Shown: one piece after another, positions 43,788-52,766 of the stretch
How positions within the stretch are numbered: position 1 is the first letter of the stretch
How the letters are laid out: every line of letters starts with the position of its first letter
From: an uncultured Poribacteria bacterium
Lineage (GTDB): Bacteria > Poribacteria > WGA-4E > WGA-3G
Length of the DNA stretch: 64,000 bases
Direction: 5' to 3'
Assembly (NCBI GenBank): GCA_951828385.1
Contig: OX639973.1
Location: 1,916,470-1,980,469, forward strand
Position numbers and translations under genes: made by a program
The notes under the pieces: model-generated
Database searches by the model: none
Seen by the model: the letters and a program-made list of their open reading frames with translations, nothing else
Told to the model about the DNA's origin: nothing

Positions 43788-44153
43788 TATGAAAACCACA
43801 CAATCAAAGAACGTTACGGCTCTGGCATCAAAATGATGAAGAGACTCTCAAAGGAATGGGGAAACAAAGCACCGCGTTATGAATTCCATCCCCTTGAAAC
43901 CAAAATCATCTTTGATTCCCCGATTCAAGAGAGCACTTTTATAGAAATCGATGATATTTCAGAACAATTAAACGAGCGTCAAAAGAATGCTTTTTCCTAT
44001 GTGCAAAAACACGGGCACATTGCGACAAAGGAATATGTTGAGATTAACAGTGTCTCGCGTAGGGTTGCCTATGAGGAACTAAGGGATATGACGAATAAAG
44101 GGTTATTGGCCATGATAGGAAAAGGTAGAGGAAGCCGATACGTCCAAAAGTAA
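43788..44153 (+). pseudogene. C-terminal fragment of an AlbA_2/ATP-binding regulator
   Basis: The frame reads IKERYGSGIKMMKRLSKEWG, then a winged-helix-like part with NERQKNAFSYVQKHGHIATK and YEELRDMTNKGLLAMIGKGR. The YGSGI motif followed by a winged helix is the C-terminal end of AlbA_2-type transcriptional regulators and RecG-like ATP-binding proteins; the AlbA_2 and central parts are absent. An ATG at 43833 could start a 106-residue product, but the domain is cut at its N-terminus. Translation in the next frame past the stop gives SKRLGKRLGKRLGK, the linker repeat usual in intact homologues. Confidence 0.65.
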
Positions 44154-44200
44154 GCGATTAGGTAAGCGATTAGGTAAGCGATTAGGTAAACGATTCGCAC
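44154..44200. repeat. 12-bp tandem repeats
   Basis: AAGCGATTAGGT is repeated about four times directly after the regulator fragment, and related units recur at 44262-44309. In one frame the unit reads KRLG, the low-complexity linker found in AlbA_2 regulators, so this is probably displaced coding sequence. Confidence 0.75.
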
Positions 44201-44331
44201 ACCAAATGTGCCCGAAATCAAAGGTATCGCATCGGTATTGCCCATGATACTAAGCGCGAAAGTGAACGATTAGGTAAGCGATTAATTAGGCAATTCGGTG
44301 AACGATTTTAAAAAATCAACAGGATCCAGAA

Positions 44332-45021
44332 GTGACACCGCCAATCCAACGCATCACACAAACAGACCCGAATTATCCGAAAAGGTTAAAGGACACCCTA
44401 AAAACAGAAGCACCAGAAACGATCTGGACTTGTGGAAATATTGATTTGTTACCGAGAACAGATACCGCTTTCAACGGAAACCTCTGGGCACTCTTCTGCT
44501 CTAAGAAGTGTCCCGGGGAACTGATACTGAAAACGCACGACTTGGCACAAACATTCAAAGAGAGAGGAATCCCAACGATCGGAGGCTATCATTCACCGAT
44601 TGAACAAGAATGCCTACGCGTCTTACTACGTGGTGTACAACCGATCCTCCTATGTCCGGCACGGAGCATCGAAAAGATGCGGCTGAAATCGGCATGGAAA
44701 GACGCATTAACCGATGAACGGCTATTAATTTTATCTCCGTTTGAAAGTCGCTACAACCGACAGACAGCGGCATTGGCAAACCAACGTAACGCTTTCGTTG
44801 CAGCACTTGCGGACAAAATCTGTATCGCACACGCGGCTGAAGACAGCAAAACGTTGGAATTCGCACAGATGGTAGTGGCATGGGGTAAACCCATTTTCAC
44901 CTTTGAAACACCGGCAAACGAAGCACTCTTTCAACTTGGAGCACAACGGATAGAACCGTCCGTATATGCCCAGAAACAAGCAAATTCTACTACCCTAATA
45001 GAACAATCCGGAGGAACATAA
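44332..45021 (+). CDS. DprA/Smf-like Rossmann protein
   Basis: A 229-residue protein with the order of motifs seen in DprA-like proteins: DPNYPKRLKD, a WTCGNIDLL strand, ALFCSKKCPGELILKTHD, IPTIGGYHSPIEQECLRVLL, ILLCPARS, LLILSPFE and ALANQRNAFVAALADKICI. It lacks the SAM and winged-helix ends of full DprA. It may be a standalone homologue acting outside natural transformation. GTG start with AGGA eight bases upstream. The stop overlaps the ATG of the PhyH gene (TAATG), so the two are translated together, an odd pairing. Confidence 0.65.
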   Translation: MTPPIQRITQTDPNYPKRLKDTLKTEAPETIWTCGNIDLLPRTDTAFNGNLWALFCSKKCPGELILKTHDLAQTFKERGIPTIGGYHSPIEQECLRVLLRGVQPILLCPARSIEKMRLKSAWKDALTDERLLILSPFESRYNRQTAALANQRNAFVAALADKICIAHAAEDSKTLEFAQMVVAWGKPIFTFETPANEALFQLGAQRIEPSVYAQKQANSTTLIEQSGGT

Positions 45022-45923
45022 TGGCACAAACCGTTTTTGTAGGAGACCATGAACTGACCTTCCCAGGTCCACACCTCGGCGTACTTCGGGACTGTAACGA
45101 CGTGCTTGACTCAGCAGAAGGCTTGCACCAACAGATAGCAGAGGATGGGTATCTGCTCGTTCGTGGCTTAATTGATAAGGAAAAACTGATCGCGGGGCGC
45201 CGGGCTATCCTGGAATACGCCAATGGAAACGGAAAAGACAACGTTTTCAAACCCGACACCGACATTATGGAGGCAATCGCTGGTGGCGGAAGTCCCGGAC
45301 GAACGATGGGCACACCCGCTGTTACACACCATCCAGATGTCCAGTCCGTATTGGAAGGCGACGAACTCTTCAAGTTCTTCCGCACTTTCTTTGCTGGCGA
45401 CACCCGCACGTTTGATTACAAGTGGCTCCGATTCGTCCGTCCCGACGGCTGGTCAGGACCTCACTTCGATTTCGTCTATATGGGTAGAGGTTCTAAGCAG
45501 CTGCATACGTGTTGGGTCCCGTTTGGAGATGTGCCTGCAACGATGGGGACATTGACAGTCCTTGTCGGGTCACATAATCTACCGAGTTTCGCACGGATTC
45601 GGGACACCTACGGCAAAACAGATGTCGATAAAGATGGCACGCCCGGGCATTTCGGACGCGACCCGATGGAAATCAGCGATAAATACGGCGGTGAGTGGAA
45701 GACAGCCGATTTCGAGATGGGGGACATCATCATCTTCACGATGCACACGATGCACACCTCCACCAAGAACCTTTCAGATCGCTGGCGTATCAGTTGTGAC
45801 ATCCGTTTCCAACCCGCAGAGCATCCGATCGATGAGCGGTGGGTCGGCAAAAACCCAATTTCTCACACGGGCAGCCAGAAGATTTCGTTTGAGGAAGCAA
45901 AGCAGCAGTGGGGATTGGATTAA
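45021..45923 (+). CDS. phytanoyl-CoA dioxygenase (PhyH) family protein
   Basis: A 300-residue Fe(II)/2-oxoglutarate oxygenase-like protein. GPHFDFVYMGRG gives the HxD pair and FTMHTMHTSTKN the distal histidine, followed by WRISCDIRFQP with the 2-oxoglutarate arginine. N-terminal DGYLLVRGLIDKEKL is typical of PhyH. AATCCGGAGGAAC gives a strong ribosome site for the ATG at 45021. Its substrate cannot be inferred. A second, distant PhyH gene is at 31320. Confidence 0.87.
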   Translation: MAQTVFVGDHELTFPGPHLGVLRDCNDVLDSAEGLHQQIAEDGYLLVRGLIDKEKLIAGRRAILEYANGNGKDNVFKPDTDIMEAIAGGGSPGRTMGTPAVTHHPDVQSVLEGDELFKFFRTFFAGDTRTFDYKWLRFVRPDGWSGPHFDFVYMGRGSKQLHTCWVPFGDVPATMGTLTVLVGSHNLPSFARIRDTYGKTDVDKDGTPGHFGRDPMEISDKYGGEWKTADFEMGDIIIFTMHTMHTSTKNLSDRWRISCDIRFQPAEHPIDERWVGKNPISHTGSQKISFEEAKQQWGLD

Positions 45924-45940
45924 TCTGCCCCTTTAAGTGG

Positions 45941-46078
45941 GATATGTATACTTTTTCGCGATTTATATACATATCGGCGTTGATATGTATAATTTGTATA
46001 CATATCCATCCGGACATGTATACTTTTTCGCGATTTCTATACATATCGGCGTTGATATGTATAATTTGTATACATATC
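45941..46078. repeat. two 66-bp direct repeats forming hairpins
   Basis: Units 45941-46006 and 46013-46078 differ at only two positions and are separated by six bases. Each begins GATATGTATAC and ends GTATACATATC, and contains ATACATATC paired with GATATGTAT, so each can fold into a long stem. They fill the gap between two convergent genes and may act as a bidirectional terminator. Confidence 0.85.
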
Positions 46079-46087
46079 GATTGCTCA

Positions 46088-47263
46088 TTAACCAAACAAC
46101 GCACGGCGGATCTGACGGACTGCCTGACGAATCCGATCCTCGTTCTCTACGAGCGCGATACGGATATAGCCCTCACCGTTATGCCCAAACCCGGCACCCG
46201 GAGAGACACAGACCTCCGCCTCATTCAGGAGTCTCATCGCAAAATCCAGAGAACTCAGATGCCGCCACGTTTCAGGAATAGGCGCCCAAACGAACATTGA
46301 AGCCTGCGGTTTCGGTACCTTCCACCCGATCCGGTTTAAACCTTCCACAAGCACATCGCGACGTTTCTGATAGATCGCCGCGTTTTCGATCACCGTGTCT
46401 TCTGGCGTGCGCAGCGCCATAATCGCAGCAACCTGAATCGGGGCGAAAATCCCATAATCGTAGTAGCCTTTAATCCGAGCGAGTGCCTCTATAATCTCCC
46501 GATTTCCGGCTGCAAACCCGCACCGCCAGCCCGCCATGTTATAAGATTTCGATAAAGAGATAAATTCAATACCGACATCCTTCGCGCCTTTTGCCTGTAA
46601 GAAACTCGGTGCCTTGTAGCCATCAAAAACGATGTCCGCATAAGCCAAATCGTGGACGACAACAATCTCCTGTTGCTTCGCGAACGCCACGATCTCCTCA
46701 AAAAAGTCAAGATCAACCACAGCACCCGTCGGATTATGCGGGAAACTTAAGATTAACATCTTCGGTCTCGGCCAAATATCGCGTGTGATTTCCGTCAGCG
46801 AAGGGATAAAATCGTTCTCTTCAGTGAGCGGTATACTCACAACGCTGCCACCCGCAAGCACAACGCTGTAAGTATGAATCGGGAACGTCGGATTCGGCAC
46901 CATCGCCAAGTCGCCTTCGTCAATCATGGCTAAAGCGAGATGCCCAAGTCCTTCTTTGGTACCGATAACAGCAATCGCTTCCTCATTCGGATCAATGTCA
47001 ACACCGAATCGGCGTTCATAATGCCAACTGACCTCTCTGCGGAGATTGTAGATGCCGCGCGAAGCGGAGTAACGGTGGTTCCGCATCTCCTGCGCCGCTT
47101 CTGTGAGTTTATCAATGATAGGTTGTGGTGTCGGTTGATTCGGATTACCCATCCCCAAATCGATAATATCTATGCCTTGCTGTCGGCGTTCGTGCGTCAG
47201 CTGCTTGAGTTTACCAAACATGTAGGGTGGAAGTCGATTTAAGCGTTTTGAAAATATATTCAT
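46088..47263 (-). CDS. alaC: alanine-type aminotransferase, AlaC-like
   Basis: A 391-residue class I/II PLP-dependent aminotransferase. LGMGNPNQPTPQ near the N-terminus, LSFPHNPTGAV, VVHDLAYADIVFDGY and the PLP lysine in SLSKSYNMAGWRCGF are all present, with GYIRIALVENEDRI near the end. The pattern is that of AlaC (glutamate-pyruvate aminotransferase) and is close to LL-diaminopimelate aminotransferases, which cannot be excluded. Monocistronic, ending next to the 66-bp repeats. Confidence 0.85.
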   Translation of the reverse strand: MNIFSKRLNRLPPYMFGKLKQLTHERRQQGIDIIDLGMGNPNQPTPQPIIDKLTEAAQEMRNHRYSASRGIYNLRREVSWHYERRFGVDIDPNEEAIAVIGTKEGLGHLALAMIDEGDLAMVPNPTFPIHTYSVVLAGGSVVSIPLTEENDFIPSLTEITRDIWPRPKMLILSFPHNPTGAVVDLDFFEEIVAFAKQQEIVVVHDLAYADIVFDGYKAPSFLQAKGAKDVGIEFISLSKSYNMAGWRCGFAAGNREIIEALARIKGYYDYGIFAPIQVAAIMALRTPEDTVIENAAIYQKRRDVLVEGLNRIGWKVPKPQASMFVWAPIPETWRHLSSLDFAMRLLNEAEVCVSPGAGFGHNGEGYIRIALVENEDRIRQAVRQIRRALFG

Positions 47264-47466
47264 TCTTTTAAATATTTGGGTTTTCGCTCATTTTTTCTCT
47301 TCGTCAAAAAATGGTTCCCGTTGCGTTTCAACTGATTCTTTTCCATAATTTCGTCGTGAACATATAGAGGTCACGCTCACAATCCTCGTTTTTATCAAAT
47401 TGAAAACCGTTTTCTGACAAAGGTAAGGAAATGAACAGAGATTATTTATGTTAACGAATTGATTTG

Positions 47467-48897
47467 CTATATCCTATCCATTACGCGCCAATATGACCGT
47501 AATCGGTCACCCCAATTCGATATTATCCGTCTCGGATTTGGATGCACCATTTCCTGACGATGGAGCCCGGCTTCTTGAGCGAGCAGTTTATCTTGGCACA
47601 TTTTGATGACTTCATCGTAAGCCTCGTCCTCAGCCAGATTTCGTGTTTCACCCGGATCATCGTGCCGATCAAACAGCTGCGCAAGTCCGAACTGTGCAGC
47701 ATCCGGTCCCGGAGGCAAGAAATCCTCTACTGCCTTCGGTTTATATTCCGTAACGTATTTATACCGTTCAGTGACAATCGCGCGTCCCCAATAATTGCTC
47801 TCTATATAGGCGTAATCGCGCCACGGTACATCTCTCCCCTCAGCAAGCGGACGCACGCTGGTTCCCTGTAGCCCTTCAGGCACATCAATACCGGCGTAAT
47901 CGCAGACAGTAGGGAATACGTCCACACCGGAGACGAAATGGGTATCGTCAAACCGGTCTTTCTCTACAGGAATCTCATCTCCTAAACACGCCATGATGAA
48001 CGGCACCCGTATGCTCTCTTCGTAAAGCGTGAACTTCTGGAACATCTGGTGACTTCCGCACGCTTCACCGTGGTCAGCACTGAAAATGATGAGCGTCTTA
48101 TGGTGCAGAGAGGTCTCGCGCAGCAACGCGAGGATTCGACCAATCTCGGCATCAACCTTTTCGATGAACCGGTAATAGTTCCATCTCAGGTAACGCCAAT
48201 GGAGTTCATCCCACTCCCGTATCCCTTTAAGGATAGCGGCGTGGATAAGTGCGTCATCAACCCTTCGACAGACGCGGTGCAGCACCGTCTCCCGCGCATC
48301 GTAGTCGAAGTTTTCAGGAAGCGGTGGTAAAGCATCCTCCGACACAATTCCTTGTTCCACAGGGTTCGGAATACGCTTTTCCTCATGGTTGTGCAGATAT
48401 TCGCAGACATCATGCGGATCAACATAGCCGATCTGGAGGTAAAAGGGGTCTGCCCCATCGTAGTTCGTCAAGAAATCGGCAACCGCATGCGTAGATGCCG
48501 AATCGTAATACGCGGCACCCCCCGCACCGATATTGCGCCGCCCATAATAGAGGGTCTGAAAACTTTCACGGACATTCCGACCCGGCACATGCCACTTGCC
48601 ACAGTGGAACGCCCTATAACCGCCTACGTTGAGCACTTGCCCAATATCCGAAAGTTCTGGGTGTAGATGCCCACCGTTGAAAGGAACACCCGTTTCGGAG
48701 GTATACAACCCTGTCGCCCAACTCGAACGCGCAGCGGCACACACTGGATCCGTACAATACGACTGGCGAAAAGAGATACCATTCCGGTGAAGCGCATCAA
48801 TATTAGGCGTCCGAAGATACGGGTTTCCGTGCGCCGAGAGCGCATCCCACGAGTGCTGGTCGGTGTTAATAAAGAGAATATTGGGGCGTTTATTCAT
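47467..48897 (-). CDS. sulfatase
   Basis: A 476-residue type I sulfatase. The metal site PNILFINTDQHSWDAL, the formylglycine motif CAAAR at residues 53-57 (fits C-x-P/A-x-R), HCGKWHVPG, and the distal FSADHGEACG are present, so a formylglycine-generating enzyme would be needed elsewhere. No signal peptide is seen, which suggests cytoplasmic action or an unannotated export route. Last gene of an operon with nfi and a hypothetical gene; it overlaps the latter by eight bases. Substrates are probably sulfated sugars. Confidence 0.88.
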   Translation of the reverse strand: MNKRPNILFINTDQHSWDALSAHGNPYLRTPNIDALHRNGISFRQSYCTDPVCAAARSSWATGLYTSETGVPFNGGHLHPELSDIGQVLNVGGYRAFHCGKWHVPGRNVRESFQTLYYGRRNIGAGGAAYYDSASTHAVADFLTNYDGADPFYLQIGYVDPHDVCEYLHNHEEKRIPNPVEQGIVSEDALPPLPENFDYDARETVLHRVCRRVDDALIHAAILKGIREWDELHWRYLRWNYYRFIEKVDAEIGRILALLRETSLHHKTLIIFSADHGEACGSHQMFQKFTLYEESIRVPFIMACLGDEIPVEKDRFDDTHFVSGVDVFPTVCDYAGIDVPEGLQGTSVRPLAEGRDVPWRDYAYIESNYWGRAIVTERYKYVTEYKPKAVEDFLPPGPDAAQFGLAQLFDRHDDPGETRNLAEDEAYDEVIKMCQDKLLAQEAGLHRQEMVHPNPRRIISNWGDRLRSYWRVMDRI

Positions 48898-49696
48898 GGA
48901 TTCCCCCTATTTTCTCTCTCAGCACCAACGTCTCAAAAAAGGTCGAAGCGATGGCGATGTTTCCGTGGACATCAAGCCACCAATACGATGGCAAAAGCCC
49001 AGTGCCATAAACATAATAACCCTCAAGTGGAAAAGGAGTCTGTACCGATGCAAGGAAACCGAGCCTGCTTTTGGGTCTGAGTTGCTCCAAATCTTCAAGT
49101 AATGTGAGTTCTATTCCGTCGTTTGAAGTTCGGATTGTCTGCGAAAGTGCAGGAATTACATCGAAAAGTGCCCAATTACATGTCAGCTTAGCAGATGCGT
49201 CCACTGTACCAGCAGCAACCTCAGTACCGTTAATGTGAAGCCGCACCTCCGAATCTTCAACAAGGGACCCTTCACACGTCAATTCGGAATATGTATCGTC
49301 GCCACTATTTCGGGCATCAACACGCCAACGCTCTGTGAGCGGGCGGTAGTGCTCATCACAGCAACGGAACCGCATCCGTAGATGCTCACCGCTTGTCGTA
49401 TTCTCATATTGGACGACGTAGCTCCACAGACCGTCCTGCTTGCTGCGTTCAACGATAACTGTCCCGATGCTCAGGGATGCCTCAGCACCACCTCCAGCAT
49501 AACCGCGCCAATAGTTCGGCAAAATATTGTAGATGTGCGTGATAGCCTCTCCTGCTCGCGTGTCACGCGCATCAATATCCGTGTAACACCCCCTGTTATA
49601 CTCGCTGAGTGTTCCAATCAATTCTTGTGTAAATTGGGGGTTTTGCGCACCATAATTGTAGTCAAACGACCAGTGATGCTCACTCTTATCATTCAT
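48890..49696 (-). CDS. hypothetical protein in nfi-sulfatase operon
   Basis: A 268-residue soluble protein with no recognised family. It is rich in beta-type segments and aromatic residues (YNILPNYWRGYAGGG, LEGYYVYGTGLLPSYWW), compatible with a carbohydrate- or lipid-binding beta-sandwich. It overlaps nfi upstream by four bases (ATGA) and the sulfatase downstream by eight, so translation of all three is coupled. Function may relate to the sulfatase, but only by position. Confidence 0.7.
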   Translation of the reverse strand: MNDKSEHHWSFDYNYGAQNPQFTQELIGTLSEYNRGCYTDIDARDTRAGEAITHIYNILPNYWRGYAGGGAEASLSIGTVIVERSKQDGLWSYVVQYENTTSGEHLRMRFRCCDEHYRPLTERWRVDARNSGDDTYSELTCEGSLVEDSEVRLHINGTEVAAGTVDASAKLTCNWALFDVIPALSQTIRTSNDGIELTLLEDLEQLRPKSRLGFLASVQTPFPLEGYYVYGTGLLPSYWWLDVHGNIAIASTFFETLVLREKIGGIHE

Positions 49697-50367
49697 GTGT
49701 CTATTCTGGGGGGTTTACCGGATGCGGCGTTGTGTGCGTAACGCGTTGTTTCGGGCAAGCGATAGCCTCGACAACACGCCAATACCCATACACGTGCTGA
49801 ATCCAAGGAGATTCGGTGTCCTATAGATACATACACCACCCGAACGTTTGCACGGGTGCGAACTGCGGCACCGATGACCTCTTCTTTATCTGTAAGGTAT
49901 GTGTAAGCCCCCTGTTCCGAGTCAGGCTCTTCGTAGCGTCCCCAGAGTCGGGATTTTGCACAACCGATCGTCGGTTTATCCAAGATCAACCCCAAGTGCG
50001 ATGCAAGTCCGAAGCGTCTCGGGTGTGCGATGCCCTGCCCATCTACGATGACCAGATCGGGTTCTGTTTGCAACGCCGTAAATGCTGTGAGTAGCGGTGG
50101 GATTTCCCGAAAGGACAACAACCCCGGTATATAAGGAAAACGAACAGGGCTCTCTGTAACCACGCTATCTACCACCCGCAGCTCGGGAAAACTCAGGACT
50201 ACCACGGATGCAAGTGCGATGTCCTTTTTCAACCCGATGTCTACCCCAGCAACGGTGTTGATTGTCCCAAACCGGTCTGTTGGAATCACCTGAGAGCGAA
50301 ATTCATTTTGGAACTGCCGCGCTTCTTCAGGTGTAACATCCCACGAGTGGAGGTCGCGATATTTCAT
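49693..50367 (-). CDS. nfi: endonuclease V
   Basis: A 224-residue DNA repair nuclease that nicks next to deoxyinosine. The catalytic aspartate lies in VAGVDIG at residue 43; the FREIPPLL and VDGQGIAHPRRFGLASHLG motifs and the CAKSRLWG segment match the Nfi family. A consensus promoter on the same strand is at 50465-50493, leaving a leader of about 90 bases. First gene of the operon with the hypothetical protein and sulfatase. Confidence 0.92.
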   Translation of the reverse strand: MKYRDLHSWDVTPEEARQFQNEFRSQVIPTDRFGTINTVAGVDIGLKKDIALASVVVLSFPELRVVDSVVTESPVRFPYIPGLLSFREIPPLLTAFTALQTEPDLVIVDGQGIAHPRRFGLASHLGLILDKPTIGCAKSRLWGRYEEPDSEQGAYTYLTDKEEVIGAAVRTRANVRVVYVSIGHRISLDSARVWVLACCRGYRLPETTRYAHNAASGKPPRIDT

Positions 50368-50464
50368 AGCGGCCGCTGTTCGTTTTCGATGTAAACTTTA
50401 TTTTCGCTTACAATGTTTCAGACACCAAGACACGGTGGCAACCCGCCACCGGATACTTCCTAAC

Positions 50465-50493
50465 ATTATAACACAAAAATCTTCAATTGTCAA
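50465..50493 (-). promoter_or_regulatory. nfi operon promoter
   Basis: On the minus strand: TTGACA (50493-50488), 17 bases ending TGTGT, TATAAT (50470-50465). A perfect consensus with an extended TGT element. Confidence 0.75.
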
Positions 50494-50529
50494 GCCGTTT
50501 CGACGCAGTCTGTCTACACGTAGAAATGG

Positions 50530-50682
50530 CTATTTTTCGGTTGTCGTTTCTTTAACTTTAACGGCACCAGGTTTAGTGATATGCCGGATGCCCGCGAAAA
50601 AAGCAGAGAGAATTAAGTAACCGCCACCAATACCGATGAGCGCACCTAAACTGCCGATAATTATTTCTACTCCGTTGAACAT
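50530..50682 (-). CDS. 50-residue single-span membrane protein
   Basis: ATG at 50682 follows GAGGAG by nine bases and opens MFNGVEIIIGSLGALIGIGG, then GYLILSAFFAG, a single transmembrane helix with a GxxxG-rich face, and a basic/polar tail ending KETTTEK. The clear ribosome site and the membrane pattern support a real gene. No family is recognised. It sits just upstream of the nfi promoter on the same strand. Confidence 0.6.
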   Translation of the reverse strand: MFNGVEIIIGSLGALIGIGGGYLILSAFFAGIRHITKPGAVKVKETTTEK

Positions 50683-51031
50683 CGTCTATTCTCCTCAACA
50701 TAAGATTTATATGATAGCCCTATGTGAGCCTGTTGACGTTTTTTTTCAGGTTTTAACCTGTTACTAAAATTATTGCAATATACGAAACTATCTGTTAATC
50801 GGTTACAGCTTTGTTTTTATTTATTAAATTTTTCCGACTAACAACAAATTAGTAGGAATTAACATGAATCACGCTACAGAAGTAGCAAGAATCATGCCAA
50901 CGTAAAACGCCAAAATGGGGGGATAAATCAGGAAAGTGTGGATTACTTGACACAACTCGACTGGAGATGTGGCGAAAATGTATCAAAATAGAAACACCTT
51001 GATGTGATGTTACCGGGTGTGCTTTTTCATG
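50683..51031. other. intergenic stretch
   Basis: A+T-rich non-coding DNA. A minus-strand TATCAT-like -10 (TATGATAG read forward at 50710) may serve the small membrane protein. A hairpin AGGTTTTAACCT lies at 50751-50762. I see no gene or further signal before the MITE at 51032. Confidence 0.4.
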
Positions 51032-51142
51032 TAGAACTTACGCAATTCCCCGGTAGGTACGGTGTTTTTGCTGGGGTGTTTCCCTCCTAACCGCACCTAC
51101 TACATCGTAATAAGCATAATTCTCCGATTTTGTGTAAGTCCT
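51032..51142. repeat. miniature inverted-repeat element, diverged AGGACTTACGCA family
   Basis: Starts TAGAACTTACGCA and ends TGTGTAAGTCCT, imperfect copies of the 13492-region element termini. The interior holds GGTAGGTACGGT and ACCGCACCTAC arms, a palindrome type that recurs near 58300. Confidence 0.65.
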
Positions 51143-51155
51143 GTCATTGTTAGAA

Positions 51156-51911
51156 TCAGTACAAATCAAGCATCGCAAGAATACTCGGTGGCACAAGGTG
51201 TTTAATCGCTTCGCCGCGCGCTAACAGTTCGCGAACCTGCGTTGAGGACATATACGCATAAACATCTGGCAACAGAATGCTCGAAATGTATGAGGTATAC
51301 TGGCGAATCTCTGGTTGTGCCATGAAGGACGCTATCGTTTTAATATCTGCCTCCCCACGATTCGCAACAATGAAGCAAGCCGACACAAACAGCTCCTGCA
51401 ATTCGGCGTGGAAATCGGTGTAGTACTTTGCATCAAAGATCCTAATGAGGGTATCATACCCGACAATAAAGTGAAACTCGGTATCCGATGGGAATATAGA
51501 TTTTAAGGCGGCGACCTTATCAATATACCTACCGTGGCTTGATACACCGACAGAAAACGCTTGTCGGCTTTCCGCGTATTTCTTGACTGTCAAGAGCCGT
51601 GCAGCAAGCGACAAACCGAACACCGCTTTATCCACATTCGCTTTCGCAAGAAGCAGGAGCAGTTCATCCAACTGATATTTAGCAACTGTATCCTCCACCA
51701 TCCGCGTATGCGCAACCGTCAACGGGTTGAAGGAGCCTGAAAAAATACCGAGCTTCTTACCGCCCTTAAGTATCCGGGGTGCAGCACGGTGGACAAGTTC
51801 TATCTGCGGCGGTGCCGATGGATCCAACCGGTTAAAGAGTTCTGTGTACCGTCCATAGTCCGGGTGGTTCTCGCATTTTTGTATCAATAGATCCAAGAGT
51901 GAGTTTGCCAT
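51156..51911 (-). CDS. nicotinate-nucleotide adenylyltransferase-like protein
   Basis: A 251-residue nucleotidyltransferase. GIFSGSFNPLTVAHTRM carries the phosphate-binding GSFNP motif and the TxxH form of the HxGH box; YMSSTQVRELLARGE holds the ISSTxxR signature. NadD makes NAD precursors, but the 55-residue N-terminal extension and divergent middle leave the nucleotide substrate open. Last gene of a four-gene operon with mazG, an esterase and a hypothetical gene. Confidence 0.75.
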   Translation of the reverse strand: MANSLLDLLIQKCENHPDYGRYTELFNRLDPSAPPQIELVHRAAPRILKGGKKLGIFSGSFNPLTVAHTRMVEDTVAKYQLDELLLLLAKANVDKAVFGLSLAARLLTVKKYAESRQAFSVGVSSHGRYIDKVAALKSIFPSDTEFHFIVGYDTLIRIFDAKYYTDFHAELQELFVSACFIVANRGEADIKTIASFMAQPEIRQYTSYISSILLPDVYAYMSSTQVRELLARGEAIKHLVPPSILAMLDLY

Positions 51912-51963
51912 TATTGTCCAACTGTGTTCTTGTCCCAGTCAAAAAATTTGCGTGAAGATAGAA

Positions 51964-52755
51964 TTAATCTATGTCGGCTTCGGCTTTTTTCGCTGCTTCC
52001 CAAATTGCGTCTAAACTTTCTAAGTTCTGTGCTTCAAAATTTGTGCCACGGCGTTCTAATTCTGCTTCCATCCATTTAAAACGCTGTATAAATTTTCGGT
52101 TCGCCTGACGCAACGTTTCTTCAGCTTGAATCTCCATAAAACGACACAGATTAACAATAGCAAATAACAGGTCCCCGAGTTCCATCGCTGTTGCCTCTGG
52201 TTCATCTGCATTGATACTCACCTTAACCTCCTCAAGTTCCTCCTCAACCTTAGCAACAACATCGGTCAGTTCATCCCAATCAAAACCGACCCGTGCTGCA
52301 CGGTTCTGTATTTTCTGTGCACGGAGCAGCATAGGGAGCGCGTTCGGAATTCCATCAAGTACGGATTCCCGATCCCCATAACCCGCCTCTTGGCGTTTGA
52401 TCGCCTCCCAGTTTTTCACAACCTCATCCGAATTCTCAACATCAACATCACCAAAAACATGCGGATGCCGCCGGATCAGTTTCGCTGTTAACGTCTCAAT
52501 GACACCATAGATGTCAAAATCCTTGTGTTCGGCTGCAATCTGTGCCTGGAGCATGATGTTCAAAAGCAGGTCGCCGAGTTCCTCTTCCAACTTCTTTGGA
52601 TCACCCATATCAATCGCTTCAAGGGTCTCGTAGGTTTCCTCGATGAGCGTAGATTTCAGCGATTCATGCGTCTGCTCGCGATCCCACGGACATCCGTTCT
52701 CGCTTCTCAGTGTTGCTATGACATCAACCAGTTCCTTAAACAGATCTTTTGGCAT
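51964..52755 (-). CDS. mazG: nucleoside triphosphate pyrophosphohydrolase MazG
   Basis: A 263-residue house-cleaning enzyme that hydrolyses NTPs to NMPs. Both MazG repeats are present: ENGCPWDREQTHESLKSTLI with EETYE and EELGDLLLNIMLQ, and GFDWDELTDVVAKVEEELEE with ELGDLLFAIVN. Length equals E. coli MazG. It starts 11 bases after the esterase stop. Confidence 0.92.
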   Translation of the reverse strand: MPKDLFKELVDVIATLRSENGCPWDREQTHESLKSTLIEETYETLEAIDMGDPKKLEEELGDLLLNIMLQAQIAAEHKDFDIYGVIETLTAKLIRRHPHVFGDVDVENSDEVVKNWEAIKRQEAGYGDRESVLDGIPNALPMLLRAQKIQNRAARVGFDWDELTDVVAKVEEELEEVKVSINADEPEATAMELGDLLFAIVNLCRFMEIQAEETLRQANRKFIQRFKWMEAELERRGTNFEAQNLESLDAIWEAAKKAEADID

Positions 52756-52766
52756 GCCGATCTCCT

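Noticed and set aside
44154-44309. CRISPR array
   Set aside because: The repeats are 12 bases and contiguous, without unique spacers, and read as a KRLG protein linker in one frame.
45941-46078. CRISPR repeats or a prophage attachment site
   Set aside because: Only two 66-base copies with a six-base gap, fully palindromic; no cas genes or integrase nearby.
50435-50620. 61-codon plus-strand frame
   Set aside because: No ribosome site; it overlaps the minus-strand nfi promoter and the small membrane protein gene, both better supported.
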